From: Planctomycetota bacterium
GTDB taxonomy: Bacteria; Planctomycetota; B15-G4
Direction of reading: 5' to 3'
DNA: 50,971 bases
Assembly (NCBI GenBank): GCA_029259695.1
Contig: JAJDEQ010000038.1
Span: 1-50,971, forward strand
Shown: positions 26,687 through 36,534 of the stretch, piece after piece
How positions within the stretch are numbered: position 1 is the stretch's first letter
Layout of the letters: each line of letters starts with the position of its first letter
Translations under genes and position numbers: made by a program
The notes under the pieces: generated by a model
Databases searched by the model: none
Told to the model about the DNA's origin: nothing
The model's input: only the letters and a program-made list of their open reading frames with translations

Positions 26687-27688
26687 GTGAGCGAAACCGT
26701 TCCTCTGCACTCGCTCGACGAGGAGCGCACGCTGCTGGGTCCGCAGGACGGGCACGCTCGCGCCATCCGCAACCGGTTCGGCGTGGCGCTCACCGTCCAC
26801 GGCGGCCGCGTGCACATCGAGGGCGGCGAGCCCGAGGACGTGGCGGACGCCATGGCGGTGGTGCGCGAGTTGTTGCAGCACATCCGCAGCAAGGGCGACC
26901 TCGACGTCGACGTGGTGAAGAAGCTGCTCGAGAACGGGCATGCGGTCGCCGCGGCGCAGGTCGAGGAGGAAGCCATCAAGGCGGGCGGGCCGGGGCTGCC
27001 GCCGGGCGTCACGTCGCGCAGCAAGGGCCAGGAGCGCTACGTGCGCGCCATCGAGAAGGCCACCATCACCGTCGCCATCGGCCCGGCGGGGACGGGCAAG
27101 ACCTACCTCGCCGCGGCGGTCGCGGTCTCGGCCCTGCGACGCGGCCAGTTCCGCAAGCTGGTGCTCGTGCGCCCCGCGGTGGAGGCCGGCGAGCACCTGG
27201 GCTTCCTGCCGGGTGACTTCCAGGCCAAGATCAACCCGTACCTGCGCCCGCTCTCCGACGCACTCAGCGCCCATCTCGAGCCGGGGCGCCTGCAGCACTA
27301 CATGGAGACCGACGTGATCGAGATCGCGCCGCTCGCCTACATGCGCGGCCGCACGCTCGACGACGCCTTCATCATCCTGGACGAGGGCCAGAACGCCACG
27401 ATCGGCCAGATGCGCATGTTCCTCACGCGCATGGGCATCAACAGCAAGATCGTGGTGACCGGCGACGACTCCCAGACCGATCTGCCCAGTCCACGCAATT
27501 CGGGCCTGCGGCACGCCGAGAGCCTGTTGCGCAACCTGCCTGGAATCGACGTGGTCCGTCTCGGTAACAAGGACATCGTCCGTCACCCCCTGGTGCAGAA
27601 GATCGTGACCGCCTACGAGACCGACGAACGGGAACGGGAGGGCCGTCAGGCGACCGGACCACGCGACCGGAGGCAGCGCAAGCCGTGA
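26687..27688 (+). CDS. phoH: PhoH family ATPase
   Basis: Cytoplasmic P-loop ATPase related to the N-terminal half of superfamily I helicases, often found with ybeY and implicated in RNA metabolism. 333 residues, normal for the PhoH-L (YbeZ) type. Seen: an N-terminal KH-like segment (VALTVHGGRVHIEG), Walker A IGPAGTGKTYLA near residue 133, RPAVEAGEHLGFLPGD, Walker B AFIILDEGQNAT and VVTGDDSQTDLP. A purine-rich GGGAGAG stands before the GTG at 26687. The stop overlaps the ybeY start (GTGA). Confidence 0.94.
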   Translation: MSETVPLHSLDEERTLLGPQDGHARAIRNRFGVALTVHGGRVHIEGGEPEDVADAMAVVRELLQHIRSKGDLDVDVVKKLLENGHAVAAAQVEEEAIKAGGPGLPPGVTSRSKGQERYVRAIEKATITVAIGPAGTGKTYLAAAVAVSALRRGQFRKLVLVRPAVEAGEHLGFLPGDFQAKINPYLRPLSDALSAHLEPGRLQHYMETDVIEIAPLAYMRGRTLDDAFIILDEGQNATIGQMRMFLTRMGINSKIVVTGDDSQTDLPSPRNSGLRHAESLLRNLPGIDVVRLGNKDIVRHPLVQKIVTAYETDEREREGRQATGPRDRRQRKP

Positions 27689-28173
27689 GTCCGTCGGCGA
27701 TCATCCCCGTGGCCAACCGGCAGCGCCGGGTGCGCGTGTCGGCGGTCGACGTGCGCGCCGTGGTGGCCGCGACGTTCGCCGAGGAGCAGGCCGGCGCACC
27801 CGACATCTCGGTGGCGCTGGTCAACGACGAGACGATCCGGGAGGTGAATGCGCGCTTCCTCGGGCACGACTGGGCCACCGACGCCATCGCCTTCTCGTAC
27901 GGCGACGACCCGTCCCCCGACGGGCTGCGCGGCGAAGTGGTCGTGTCGGGCGAGACGGCGGCCCGCGAGGCGCAAGCGCGCGGGCTCGACCCGCGCCACG
28001 AGCTGCTGCTCTACGTGGTCCACGGCACGCTGCACCTGCTGGGCTGGGACGACGACACCGACGAGCGCCGCAGCGCCATGAACAGTCGGGCGGCCGGCAT
28101 CCTCGGGGCACTGGGCATCACCGACGAGGCGCGCGACGAGCTGGACCCGGACGCCCCGGGCGACGGCTCCTGA
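27685..28173 (+). CDS. ybeY: endoribonuclease YbeY (16S rRNA maturation)
   Basis: Single-strand RNA endonuclease involved in 16S rRNA 3'-end maturation and ribosome quality control. 162 residues. The family core VNDETIREVNARFLGHDWATD-type segment and the GEVVVS segment are present. The metal site is HGTLHLLGWDD: His113 and His117 are conserved, but the third ligand of HxxxHxxxxxH is Asp123 instead of His. The start GTG overlaps the phoH stop; the stop shares one base with lptF (TGATG). Confidence 0.9.
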   Translation: MSPSAIIPVANRQRRVRVSAVDVRAVVAATFAEEQAGAPDISVALVNDETIREVNARFLGHDWATDAIAFSYGDDPSPDGLRGEVVVSGETAAREAQARGLDPRHELLLYVVHGTLHLLGWDDDTDERRSAMNSRAAGILGALGITDEARDELDPDAPGDGS

Positions 28174-29255
28174 TGCTGTTCCAGCGCCGCATCGTCCGCG
28201 AGCTGATGTGGAACGCCGTGACCACCATCCTGGTGCTCATGGCGGTGATCATGCTGGTCATGTGCGCCAAGATCGTGCACCAGATCGAAGGCCTGGACAT
28301 GTCCACCTTCGCCCTCCTGTTGCCGATCTTCGCGACCACGGCGATCAACCTGATGGTGCCGGTGGCCGTGCTGGTGGCCACGGTGCTGACCTACAGCCGC
28401 GCGGCAGCCGACAACGAGATCACCACGCTGCGGGCGAGCGGCGTCCACCCCTGGCACATGTACGTGCCCGGCCTGGTCTTCGGTGCGGTGTGGTGCGTGT
28501 TCCTGATCTGGTGCATGGACGACGGCATGCCCTTTGCCGAACAGACCAAGCGGCGGCTCACCAAGGAGGTCAACCCGGCCAACATCATCAAGAACAAGTT
28601 GAGTTCAGGTGAACCTGTCGAACTCGACGATCGCACGGTGATCGCGGTCGACCTCTTCGATGAGCAGGGCAAGCCCCAAGGCCTGCGCATCCAGTTCTTC
28701 ACCGAGCCGGAGGATGACGAGCCGCCCGAACTCGAGCGCGAGATCCGGGCCGAGTCGGGCGACATCGTGATCCGGGACCAGACCAACCAGATCGAGCTGC
28801 ACCTGTTCGACTTCCGCTCCACCAAGGGTTCGCCGATCAGCGGCAAGAAGACGATCCTGCGACGCGCGCTGCCCCGCGGCGCCTGGGAGTACGGCATCGA
28901 GGACCTGGGCACGCACCAGCTCGTGGCCTGGCTCACGCGGCCTGAACGGGATCGCAAGGGCTTTGACTCCCCGGAGGTCCAGGCGTCGGTGCACTCGCGG
29001 CTGGCGATCGCCCTGGCGTGCGTGGTGTTCGTGCTGATCGGGATCCCGATTGCGCTCATGTTCCGCAGCGGCGATCGCGTGGCCGGCTTCCTGGTCGCGT
29101 TCCTCGTGGCGCTGTTCCTCTACTTCCCGTCGATCAAGATCTCCGAAGCGCTGTCGGAGGAGGCGATGTTGCCCGCGGCCTGGGCGGCGTGGTCCGGCAA
29201 TGCCCTGCTGCTGGTGATCGCCGCGGGGCTCAACTGGCGTGTGTTGCGCCGATGA
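28173..29255 (+). CDS. lptF: LptF/LptG-family LPS export permease (first copy)
   Basis: 360 residues. Transmembrane helices sit at the N-terminus (WNAVTTILVLMAVIMLVMC; LPIFATTAINLMVPVAVLVATVL), then a periplasmic beta-jellyroll of about 130 residues (residues ~125-260), then three C-terminal helices. This 3+3 helix layout is that of LptF and LptG, which with LptB drive lipopolysaccharide transport to the outer membrane. The C-terminal IPIALMFRSGDRVAG loop matches the coupling segment of the family. It overlaps the second permease by ATGA. Which copy is LptF and which LptG is assigned by order only. Confidence 0.88.
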   Translation: MLFQRRIVRELMWNAVTTILVLMAVIMLVMCAKIVHQIEGLDMSTFALLLPIFATTAINLMVPVAVLVATVLTYSRAAADNEITTLRASGVHPWHMYVPGLVFGAVWCVFLIWCMDDGMPFAEQTKRRLTKEVNPANIIKNKLSSGEPVELDDRTVIAVDLFDEQGKPQGLRIQFFTEPEDDEPPELEREIRAESGDIVIRDQTNQIELHLFDFRSTKGSPISGKKTILRRALPRGAWEYGIEDLGTHQLVAWLTRPERDRKGFDSPEVQASVHSRLAIALACVVFVLIGIPIALMFRSGDRVAGFLVAFLVALFLYFPSIKISEALSEEAMLPAAWAAWSGNALLLVIAAGLNWRVLRR

Positions 29256-30328
29256 TCACGCGCATCGACCGTTACGTGGCCCGGACCTACCTGTCCTCGT
29301 GGTTCTTGAGCACGGTGTTCTTCGTCGGGTTCTTCGGCATCATCGACTTCTTCCAGAACGTCGGTGAGATCATGCAGGCGCAGGAGCGCACGGGTGCGAA
29401 CCTGCTGCTCATCGCGCGCTTCTACATGTTCCAGATGCCGGGCATCTACCTGAACGTGGCGCCCTTCGTGATGCTCATGGCCGCACTGGTGACGGTCATG
29501 CGCCTGCAACGGCACAACGAGTTCATGGCCATGTCGCTGATGGGGCGCAGCAACGCCCGCGTGCTCATGCCGGTGTTCGTGATGACCGCGCTGTTCATCG
29601 GCATGCAGGTCTACGTGCAGGAGGCCGTGGCGCCCAAGTGCGCCCGGCAGCGCGACCGACTCGAGTCGCTGCTGCTCGAGCACGAGGACGAGTGGGTGAT
29701 CAAGACGGTCAGCCTGCGCGATCGCGAACAACGCCTGTTCCAGGCCCGCCGCTACAAGGTGAATACCGAGGAGATCGAACGTCTGATCATCTCGTTCACC
29801 GATCAGAACGGGCAGGACGTCCGCATCGAGGGGCGCGACGCCGTGCACGACGCCGAGGCCGGCGGCTGGCGCATGGGCGTGGCCAGCATGACGTTCGTGG
29901 ATCCGGCCACGCACGTGTCGCGCGAGGAGCCCGTCTCCTTCTTCCGCACGGACATCCGGCCCGCGGACCTGCTGGTGGACTACCTCGACCCGTTCGACAT
30001 CTCGTACGGCGACATCCTCGAGAAGTCCGAGCGCTACCCGCTCAACCGTTCCTATCGGCTGTTGCGTCACTACCACGTGACCTATCCGGTCTCGGTGATG
30101 ATGCTCGTACTGCTGGGGCTGCCGTTCGTGTTGAGACACGGCGTGCAGCGCAGCGGGCTGGTGGGGCTCGGCTACTCGCTCGCGCTGTGCTTCGCGTTCA
30201 TGGTGCTCGACACGACGTCGCGCTCGCTGGGCGTGCGCGGCTTGCTCCCCTATCCGATCCTCGCCGCGTGGATGCCGGTGATCATCGCCGGCAGCCTGGT
30301 AGTCGTCTTCTTCGATACGTCGGACTGA
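29252..30328 (+). CDS. lptG: LptF/LptG-family LPS export permease (second copy)
   Basis: 358 residues with the same six-helix plus periplasmic-domain design. MITRIDRYVARTYLSSWF at the N-terminus is typical of LptG (usually ...RYIxRxxLxxF), and LGLPFVLRHGVQRSGL is the cytoplasmic coupling loop before the last helices. It forms the inner-membrane dimer with the preceding gene product; the ATPase LptB is not in the window. The ATG overlaps the lptF stop. It is the last gene of the purA-lptG operon; a hairpin follows 73 bases downstream. Confidence 0.88.
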   Translation: MITRIDRYVARTYLSSWFLSTVFFVGFFGIIDFFQNVGEIMQAQERTGANLLLIARFYMFQMPGIYLNVAPFVMLMAALVTVMRLQRHNEFMAMSLMGRSNARVLMPVFVMTALFIGMQVYVQEAVAPKCARQRDRLESLLLEHEDEWVIKTVSLRDREQRLFQARRYKVNTEEIERLIISFTDQNGQDVRIEGRDAVHDAEAGGWRMGVASMTFVDPATHVSREEPVSFFRTDIRPADLLVDYLDPFDISYGDILEKSERYPLNRSYRLLRHYHVTYPVSVMMLVLLGLPFVLRHGVQRSGLVGLGYSLALCFAFMVLDTTSRSLGVRGLLPYPILAAWMPVIIAGSLVVVFFDTSD

Positions 30329-30401
30329 GTCCGCCGCGACGGCGTCGGCGTGCAGGGCCGGCCCGGACTCGACTGTCGACGCTGTGACTGGCGGCTGCGG
30401 A

Positions 30402-30429
30402 GGACGAGCGAGTAAGCTCGTCTCGTTCC
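30402..30429 (+). terminator. hairpin downstream of lptG
   Basis: ggacgagcgag pairs over 11 bases with ctcgtctcgttcc, with two single-base bulges and a TAAG loop. It lies between lptG and the first collagen-like gene. No T-run follows, so termination is inferred from stem stability and position. Confidence 0.4.
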
Positions 30430-30555
30430 GCCGGATACGCGAACACCCGGGCCAGCGCGGATGGCGGCCGGGTGGCGCCGGCTCGTCTCGACCCTGGTGG
30501 TCGAGGCGCGGTGCCGACGGACCTGCGAGACACCCTGCAGCTGGAGACGTGCGGC

Positions 30556-32397
30556 ATGTTGAAGAACTCGAACATCGTGTGGGTCCTGCTGATCGCGCTG
30601 CTGATGGCGCCGGTGGCGTGGGCCGGTGATCCCGAGCCGGCGACCGGTGCTCCGGTGCGTGTGCCGGTCGAGCTGTTCAAGTCGAACAAGAAGGGCAAGC
30701 TGTTCCCGTTCAGCAACAAGCTCGGGAAGCTCTTCCGCGTGGACATCCGCCTGTTCCGGCCCGTCGGTGAGGACCTGATGGGGCAACTCGTCCACGAGGA
30801 GACCCAGTTCCTGACCATCTCCGTGGTGAAGGGGCAGGCGACGCTCGAGGTGGGCACCGAGGTGCCCCTGGCCGAGGACATCTTCAGTGGCGAGACGTTC
30901 CTGACCACCGAGGTGACCCAGCTCAAGCAGCCCAAGGCCGGCCAGGCGCCGTCCGAGGCCCCGGTGAAGAAGGACTTCGCGCCCTCTGATCCCTCGCCAT
31001 TCGGTGGGGCCGGGTACACCTTCGACAAGATCCTGTTCCCCAGCGCGGTTCACACCCCCGACGGTGTGCCCCTGATCGAGGACGGCGAGTGGGTCGGTCC
31101 CCCGTTCGGCGGCGCTGCGGGTCCCACGGGTCCGATCGGCCCCATGGGTCCGTCCGGAGCCACCGGCCCCGTCGGCCCGGCCGGCATCCAGGGCCCGGCT
31201 GGTGATCCTGGCGCGGCCGGAGGCCCCGGACTTCCCGGTGAGCAGGGCGTGCCCGGTCCCACCGGCCCGCCCGGTGCCGACGGCATCCCCGGCAGCGAGT
31301 TCAACGGCGGCGTCGTGACCTTCATCACGACCACCGATGACGCCGTGTCGATTCGCGCCCTGAACGGCGACATCGAAGCCCGCAAGCGGCTCGTGGCGGG
31401 CAGCCGCGTGGAGGTGCGCGGGGGTGTGATCGCGGCCAATGGTGAGACCTGGACGCCCATGCGCCTGCGTGCCAACGGAGGCATGACCTTCGTTCGCGAC
31501 GCGGACGGCACCGACGTCGGAGCCGACTCGCGCCACTGGACGCGCTGGGTGCGCAGTGGCCTGGCGACGTGCGACGGCGTCCCCGGCACGCTGGTCGGTG
31601 AGATCATGCGGCTCGACGACGCCGACCAGGCGAACCTCACCATCGACGGCTCGTTCCAGGCCACCGCCTGTGACGTGGCCGAGTACTTCCCCACGGTCGC
31701 GGCCGATCTCGAACCGGGCGACATCGTGGCAGTGGATCCGCAGCGGGCCGAGCACGTCGTGCGGGCCACCAACGACGGCGTCAGCGTGCCGCTGGGTATC
31801 GTGCCCGAACGTCCGGGCCTGGTGCTCGGCGACGAGATGAACGGCGGCTTCCCCGACCTGCTGGCCGCGTCGGACGAGGCCTTCGAGCAGGAGCGCATCG
31901 ACGAGGGCTTCGCCCTGCGCAAGACCTGGGCGGAACTGGTCGCGGCACGCAACGACCGGGTGCTCGTGTCGCTGTCCGGGCGCGTGCCGGTCCGTGTCGA
32001 TCCGGCCAGCGCGCCGATTGCCATCGGCGATCGGCTGGGCCTGGGCTGGGAGCCCGGGACCGCCGCGCGCCACACCGGCTCCGGGCCGGTCGTCGGCATC
32101 GCCATGGCTGCCTGGACCGGCACCACCGACCGGGTGATGACCTTCGTCAACCTGGAGGGGGGGCCCACGGCGTCACCGGGTGCCGCGGTGTCCGGCTCGG
32201 CGGTGCTGGACGGGGGAGAGCGGCAGGTGTTCGTGAGCCACCCGGCGCTGACCGAGGATTCCCTGCCCGTGGTCACCTTCTATGGCGACCCCGGAAGCCG
32301 CTACTGGATCGGCGAACGAGGGCAGGGCTACTTCGTGCTCGAACTGGCCGAGGTGGCCTCGGGCGCGGCGGACTTCGGCTGGTGGATGACGCCCTAG
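30556..32397 (+). CDS. secreted collagen-like (Gly-X-Y) protein 1
   Basis: 613 residues. Signal peptide with cleavage expected after AWA (residues ~1-25), a globular N-terminal domain of about 160 residues, then 20 uninterrupted Gly-X-Y triplets (residues 189-248), then a long C-terminal region. The latter contains [20 protein letters not shown], a motif like those in trimeric tail-fibre and surface proteins, which recurs in collagen-like protein 2. The segment [12 protein letters not shown] before the triplets also has a counterpart there, so the two are paralogues. The ATG at 30556 follows GGAGA by 8 bases; longer in-frame starts lack the signal peptide at the N-terminus. Likely a trimeric extracellular or cell-surface fibre. 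Confidence 0.8.
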   Translation: MLKNSNIVWVLLIALLMAPVAWAGDPEPATGAPVRVPVELFKSNKKGKLFPFSNKLGKLFRVDIRLFRPVGEDLMGQLVHEETQFLTISVVKGQATLEVGTEVPLAEDIFSGETFLTTEVTQLKQPKAGQAPSEAPVKKDFAPSDPSPFGGAGYTFDKILFPSAVHTPDGVPLIEDGEWVGPPFGGAAGPTGPIGPMGPSGATGPVGPAGIQGPAGDPGAAGGPGLPGEQGVPGPTGPPGADGIPGSEFNGGVVTFITTTDDAVSIRALNGDIEARKRLVAGSRVEVRGGVIAANGETWTPMRLRANGGMTFVRDADGTDVGADSRHWTRWVRSGLATCDGVPGTLVGEIMRLDDADQANLTIDGSFQATACDVAEYFPTVAADLEPGDIVAVDPQRAEHVVRATNDGVSVPLGIVPERPGLVLGDEMNGGFPDLLAASDEAFEQERIDEGFALRKTWAELVAARNDRVLVSLSGRVPVRVDPASAPIAIGDRLGLGWEPGTAARHTGSGPVVGIAMAAWTGTTDRVMTFVNLEGGPTASPGAAVSGSAVLDGGERQVFVSHPALTEDSLPVVTFYGDPGSRYWIGERGQGYFVLELAEVASGAADFGWWMTP

Positions 32398-32575
32398 CCC
32401 GGACTTCTCACCAGCACCTGCTGCGGACACGCCAGGCGCTGCAGGGCTGCGTCGATCGACATTTGCGGTGCTCGACGGGGTGTCACCCCGCCTCCGCGCC
32501 GAAAGCGACGATGCTCCTTGCCCTCCAGCACCAGTCGCACCCTCGCGACGAAGCTGGTGAGAAGTCCGGGCTAGG
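32393..32575. repeat. 183-bp near-palindromic element with 23-bp terminal inverted repeats
   Basis: The left end 32393-32415 (starting cctagcccggacttctcac) and the right end 32553-32575 are perfect inverted repeats of 23 bp. A central palindrome cggggtg-t-caccccg (32476-32490) sits exactly at the midpoint, and the arms between show weaker inverted similarity, so the whole element could form a cruciform or a long RNA hairpin. The left end includes the TAG stop codon of collagen-like gene 1. The left half recurs at 50355. No coding frame is evident, so it is a non-autonomous palindromic element (REP/MITE-like) or a specialised terminator. Confidence 0.75.
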
Positions 32576-32940
32576 CGCCGCGCCTGTCCGAAGGCCGAGG
32601 GTGAGCCCGGATCGCGCAGCGGCCGAGCCCGATTCGCCGTCGGAGAGGCGGACTTGGTCGCCTACACGGAGATACACGGGGCCCCGCGACGGCGGCTGCC
32701 GGCCTCTCGGCGGTGGCCGAAAGGGGGGCGTCGGGCGTCCCTCGAGGGCCGTGCGGCGTCGATTCGACGGCCCCCATTCTTGCAGATAGACTGCAGAGTC
32801 GCCTCGCGGGCGACAAGAGAAGGCTTCCACACCCTCCCCGCCGAGGCTGCCACGGGTGGTCTTGCGCGGTCCCTGCCAGGGGCTCTCTCCGTCGTATCAC
32901 ACACCCCGCATATGTCGGAACAGTCGGTCAGGAGACCAAC
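32576..32940. other. intergenic leader of collagen-like gene 2
   Basis: No gene is seen. A short inverted repeat tgcag-ataga-ctgca lies near 32780 and a small hairpin gtcgcc/ggcgac near 32800-32816. An AGGAGA at 32930-32935 is the ribosome binding site for the ATG at 32941. A specific promoter cannot be picked with confidence. Confidence 0.4.
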
Positions 32941-35313
32941 ATGAGCAAGCACCTGGTGAGCGTCGGTCTGACCGTCGCGGTCCTCGCATCCCTGGTCGGC
33001 GCCCAGACGCCGGAGTCGCTCCGTTTGCGCGCGCCGGTGCACCGCACGACCGAGAACAAGCAGGGGGTCGTGACCTACAAGCCGTTCAAGCAGAACAAGG
33101 GCACGTTCGACGTGACCGTCTGCCTGTATGAGTTCGACGGCCTCACCTTCGTTCCGATCGAAGAGAGCCCGGCTGTGCCGTGGAACGAGACGCTGACGTT
33201 CGTGATCGACAAGCAGGGAGACCAGGCCGCAGGCGAGCCGGTCCAGACCCAGCCCGTGAACGGCTTCGTCGATCTGGTGCTCGGCGACAGCAAGGACCTG
33301 CCCGACGACCTCTACCTGCGCGAAGCGTGGTTCACCACCAAGGTCTCGGTCACGAAGAAGAACGGCACGGTGACCGAGTTCGCCGAGTCGCCCTTCGTGC
33401 CGCTCGGTGTGGCCGGTGCGACAGGCGGCCAGTCGATCAATCCGAAGGACGTCAGCGTCGGCGGGCTGCCGGTGATCGACGAGAACGGCGTGTGGGTCGG
33501 CCTGGGCGGCACGGGCGGACCTCCGGGCCCGACCGGCGCATCCGGTGCGACCGGCCCCCAGGGTCCCGCCGGCGCGACGGGGCCCACCGGCCCCTCAGGT
33601 GCGGCCGGCCCGACCGGCCCCCAGGGCGTGCCCGGTGCGCCTGGCGTGCCCGGCGCCGATGGAAATGATGGCACCGACGGAGCGGATGGTGCGCCTGGAG
33701 CGGCCGGCCCGACCGGCCCGAGCGGAGCCGCCGGCACGGATGGTGCGCCTGGAGCCGCCGGCCCGACTGGCCCGAGTGGAGCCGCCGGCACGGATGGTGC
33801 GCCCGGAGCGGCCGGCCCCACCGGCCCGACCGGTGCCGCCGGAGCGGATGGTGCGCCTGGAGCGGCCGGCCCGACCGGCCCGAGCGGAGCCGTCGGCACG
33901 GATGGTGCGCCTGGAGCGGCCGGTCCGACCGGCCCGAGCGGAGCCACCGGCCCGACGGGAGCCGCCGGAGCGGATGGTGTGCCTGGAGCGGCCGGCTCGA
34001 CCGGCCCGCAGGGTCCGACCGGTGCCGATGGTGCGCCGGGAGCCGCGGGTCCCACCGGCAACGATGGCGCGCCTGGTGCGCCCGGTGCGACGGGTCCTGC
34101 CGGCTCGACTGGCTCGGCCGGACCGACGGGTCCCCAGGGAACAGCCGGGGCCAACGGCGCGGATGGAGCGACCGGGGCCACCGGTCCCGCGGGAGCTGAT
34201 GGTGCCGCTGGCCCCACGGGGCCCGCCGGAGCAGACGGTGCCGATGGAGCGACCGGCCTCATGGGTGCGCCCGGCGCCCCCGGGCTGCCCGGAGCCACGG
34301 GTCCGGCCGGCGCCGCCGGCGCGCCCGGACCGACCGGTTCCGCAGGCGGTCCCGGCCCGGTCGGCCCGACGGGTCCCACCGGCCCGCTGTTCACCGGCGG
34401 TGCGGTGACGGAACTCACGGCGACCGTCGGCGACGTCATCGTCCAGGACGGCACGTTGCAGGCTCGCGACGGCGACTCGACCGCGACGGCCCCACTGGGC
34501 ATCACCGGGCTGGGCGCGGGCGACATCTACGCCTTCGACGACATCCATGTCGGCGACGACATCCTGATGGGCCCCAACGGCATGATCGGCGTGGGCGAGA
34601 CCAACCCCAACTCGCTGATCGATGTGGTCGACAACGCGGTCGGCCCGGCCCAAGCGATCGAGACCGTCTCGATCAGTCGTGCCAATGACGTCCAGAGCGG
34701 GCACGACCTGCTCTCGTTGCGCTCGACCAGCGGCTCGCCCGCCGACTTCCAGTACATCGAGGCCGTGCGCGGCACGAACAACGTGGTCTTCAGCGTCGGC
34801 GGTGCCGGGCAGGTCCTGGCGGACGGGCCCTTCACGGGGCCGGCGGACTTCGCGGAGATGATCCGGGTGACGACCGGTGGGCGTTCGGTCGAGGCCGGCG
34901 ACGTGCTCGTCATCGACCCCGAACGGCCGCGCGCCGTGGTGGCGTCCCAGAGCGCGCGCTCGACCCTCGTGGCCGGGGTGTACAGCACCAAGCCCGGTTA
35001 CCTCGGCTCCGAGACGAGCTGGGATCGGGTCGACACCGCGGCCGATGGCACGACGACCATTCGCGGCAACTACAGCCCGGACGAGATGACCGACCTCTAC
35101 AACGAGGTGCCGGTCGCCGTCGTGGGCATCGTGCCGTGCAAGGTCTCCGCGGAGAACGGTGCGATCCGCCCGGGCGACCTGCTGGTCACGTCGACCATCC
35201 CCGGGCACGCGATGCGTGATCAAGACCCGCGGTCGGGGACGATCGTAGGCAAGGCCCTCGGCAGTCTCGACGAAGGAACGGGCGTGATCAGGATCCTGGT
35301 CACCCTGCACTGA
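32941..35313 (+). CDS. secreted collagen-like (Gly-X-Y) protein 2
   Basis: 790 residues. Signal peptide [19 protein letters not shown], an N-terminal globular domain of about 165 residues, then 97 unbroken Gly-X-Y triplets (residues 193-483) rich in GPT, GAA, GAP and GAD. The C-terminal ~300 residues contain a tail-fibre-like phrase [16 protein letters not shown] and a terminal domain starting [20 protein letters not shown], matching the DVAEYF/LEPGD module of collagen-like protein 1. It lacks a transmembrane anchor, so it is probably secreted or attached through its terminal domains. Bacterial collagen-like proteins of this length form triple helices; Thr in the Y position is frequent here. 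The RBS AGGAGA is 5 bases upstream. Confidence 0.85.
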   Translation: MSKHLVSVGLTVAVLASLVGAQTPESLRLRAPVHRTTENKQGVVTYKPFKQNKGTFDVTVCLYEFDGLTFVPIEESPAVPWNETLTFVIDKQGDQAAGEPVQTQPVNGFVDLVLGDSKDLPDDLYLREAWFTTKVSVTKKNGTVTEFAESPFVPLGVAGATGGQSINPKDVSVGGLPVIDENGVWVGLGGTGGPPGPTGASGATGPQGPAGATGPTGPSGAAGPTGPQGVPGAPGVPGADGNDGTDGADGAPGAAGPTGPSGAAGTDGAPGAAGPTGPSGAAGTDGAPGAAGPTGPTGAAGADGAPGAAGPTGPSGAVGTDGAPGAAGPTGPSGATGPTGAAGADGVPGAAGSTGPQGPTGADGAPGAAGPTGNDGAPGAPGATGPAGSTGSAGPTGPQGTAGANGADGATGATGPAGADGAAGPTGPAGADGADGATGLMGAPGAPGLPGATGPAGAAGAPGPTGSAGGPGPVGPTGPTGPLFTGGAVTELTATVGDVIVQDGTLQARDGDSTATAPLGITGLGAGDIYAFDDIHVGDDILMGPNGMIGVGETNPNSLIDVVDNAVGPAQAIETVSISRANDVQSGHDLLSLRSTSGSPADFQYIEAVRGTNNVVFSVGGAGQVLADGPFTGPADFAEMIRVTTGGRSVEAGDVLVIDPERPRAVVASQSARSTLVAGVYSTKPGYLGSETSWDRVDTAADGTTTIRGNYSPDEMTDLYNEVPVAVVGIVPCKVSAENGAIRPGDLLVTSTIPGHAMRDQDPRSGTIVGKALGSLDEGTGVIRILVTLH
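33685..33954 (+). repeat. five tandem 54-nt repeats in the collagen-like domain
   Basis: The phrase gatggtgcgcctgg begins at 33685, 33739, 33793, 33847 and 33901, exactly 54 nt apart. A sixth, diverged copy is at 33973 (72 nt later). Each unit encodes 18 residues, six Gly-X-Y triplets of the form [18 protein letters not shown]. Such repeats can change number by slippage or recombination. Confidence 0.85.
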
Positions 35314-35380
35314 GCGCGTCCCCGAGCTCCTCTCGGCTGGTATCTTCGGGGCGCAAGCTCAACTCCTCGAGGACCACAGC

Positions 35381-36493
35381 ATGATCTCGCACGCACTCAG
35401 GTTCGTACTCGCCGGCGGCATCGCACTCGTCTTGCTCGCGGGGGACGTACGCGCGGACAAACTCGTCGTGCCCAGCGATGCGTGGCCGACGATTCAGTCT
35501 GCGGTGGACGGGGCCCTGCCCGGCGACGTGATCGTGGTGGCCGGCGGCAAGTACGCCGAGAACGTCGTCATCTCCGGGGCCAGTGACCTGGTGTTGCGCG
35601 GCAAGGGCGGAGCGCGGATCACGGCCGGCGACGGTGTGGGCATCCGCGTGGAGCAGAGTGTCGGCGTGACGCTCCGCAACCTGATCGTCAAGGACGGCAG
35701 CGCCGACGGCATCGCAGTGGAGGACTGCTCCGAGGTGCGCGTCGTGTTGTGCGCCGTGCGCGCCGTGGACGGTGACGGCATCCGCGTGGAAGGCGGGACG
35801 CTCAATCGGGTGGACAAGAACTTCGTGCGCGACGTGGGCGGCAGCGCCATCGTGCTGACGTCCGCTGGAGGCGACGGCGACGGTGACGCCCAGCGGGTGG
35901 CGAGCGTGGCCCGCAACCGCATCGTGGCTCCGGGACGGGACGGTGTCCGCGTGGCCGGTGACGAGCACGTCGTGCGCAAGAACCGCGTGCTCGATGCGGG
36001 GCGCGACGCCTTCGCCGTGGAGCAGGGCGACACCGGGACGGGCAATGTGTTCCGCTCGAACGTGGCGCTCCGGCCCGAGCGCTGGGGTCTGCTGGCCGAC
36101 GGACTGGGCAGCACGTTCGCGCGCAATCGCGTACGGGACTCGGTGCTCGCCGGTGGCGCGGTCTTCGGCGCCGACCACGTGGTGCGCAAGAACCGCATCG
36201 ATCGGGCGGGCGGCGCGGCGCTCTTCGTCGGAGGCGCGACCAACACGCTGCACCACAACAAGCTGATCAAGGCCGCGGATCGCGGTGTGCTGGTGGAGGG
36301 CGACGGCAACACGCTGCGCAAGAACCTGATCATCGCCTCGGGCGCCGACGGGATCGAGGTCACGTCGGCCGGCAACACGTTCGTGCGCAACGTGGTCGCC
36401 GGCAGCGGTGGGCTCGACATCAACGATGCCCTGGCCGGCGCCGGGCTCAACGTCTACGTGAAGAACGTGTTCGGCACGAGCAACCTGCCGTAG
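35381..36493 (+). CDS. secreted right-handed parallel beta-helix protein
   Basis: 370 residues. A signal peptide ending near VRA|DK is followed by TIQSAVDGALPGDVIVVAGGKYAENV, the usual entry to pectin-lyase-like and NosD-like beta-helices (key residues: the Gly-Asp turn and GxYxE). About a dozen rungs follow, with repeated N-x-[VI]-x-[GA] patterns such as HVVRKNRVLDAGRDAFAV and NTLRKNLIIASGADGIEV. No catalytic residues of a polysaccharide lyase can be picked out, so it may be a carbohydrate-binding or structural surface protein. A GAGGA lies upstream of the ATG. It follows the collagen-like genes and may be part of the same surface locus. Confidence 0.8.
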   Translation: MISHALRFVLAGGIALVLLAGDVRADKLVVPSDAWPTIQSAVDGALPGDVIVVAGGKYAENVVISGASDLVLRGKGGARITAGDGVGIRVEQSVGVTLRNLIVKDGSADGIAVEDCSEVRVVLCAVRAVDGDGIRVEGGTLNRVDKNFVRDVGGSAIVLTSAGGDGDGDAQRVASVARNRIVAPGRDGVRVAGDEHVVRKNRVLDAGRDAFAVEQGDTGTGNVFRSNVALRPERWGLLADGLGSTFARNRVRDSVLAGGAVFGADHVVRKNRIDRAGGAALFVGGATNTLHHNKLIKAADRGVLVEGDGNTLRKNLIIASGADGIEVTSAGNTFVRNVVAGSGGLDINDALAGAGLNVYVKNVFGTSNLP

Positions 36494-36534
36494 CGTCGCC
36501 AGGTCGGTACGGCGGGGCTGCCGGGCGGGGGCTA

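Noticed and set aside
33685..33990. Regularly spaced repeats suggestive of a CRISPR array
   Set aside because: The repeats are contiguous 54-nt coding units in phase with Gly-X-Y triplets, without unique spacers or cas genes.
33312..34526. Proline/glycine-rich minus-strand frame that itself looks collagen-like
   Set aside because: GGN and CCN codons are reverse complements, so a Gly-Pro-rich gene automatically yields a Gly-Pro-rich antisense frame; only the plus strand has a signal peptide and RBS.
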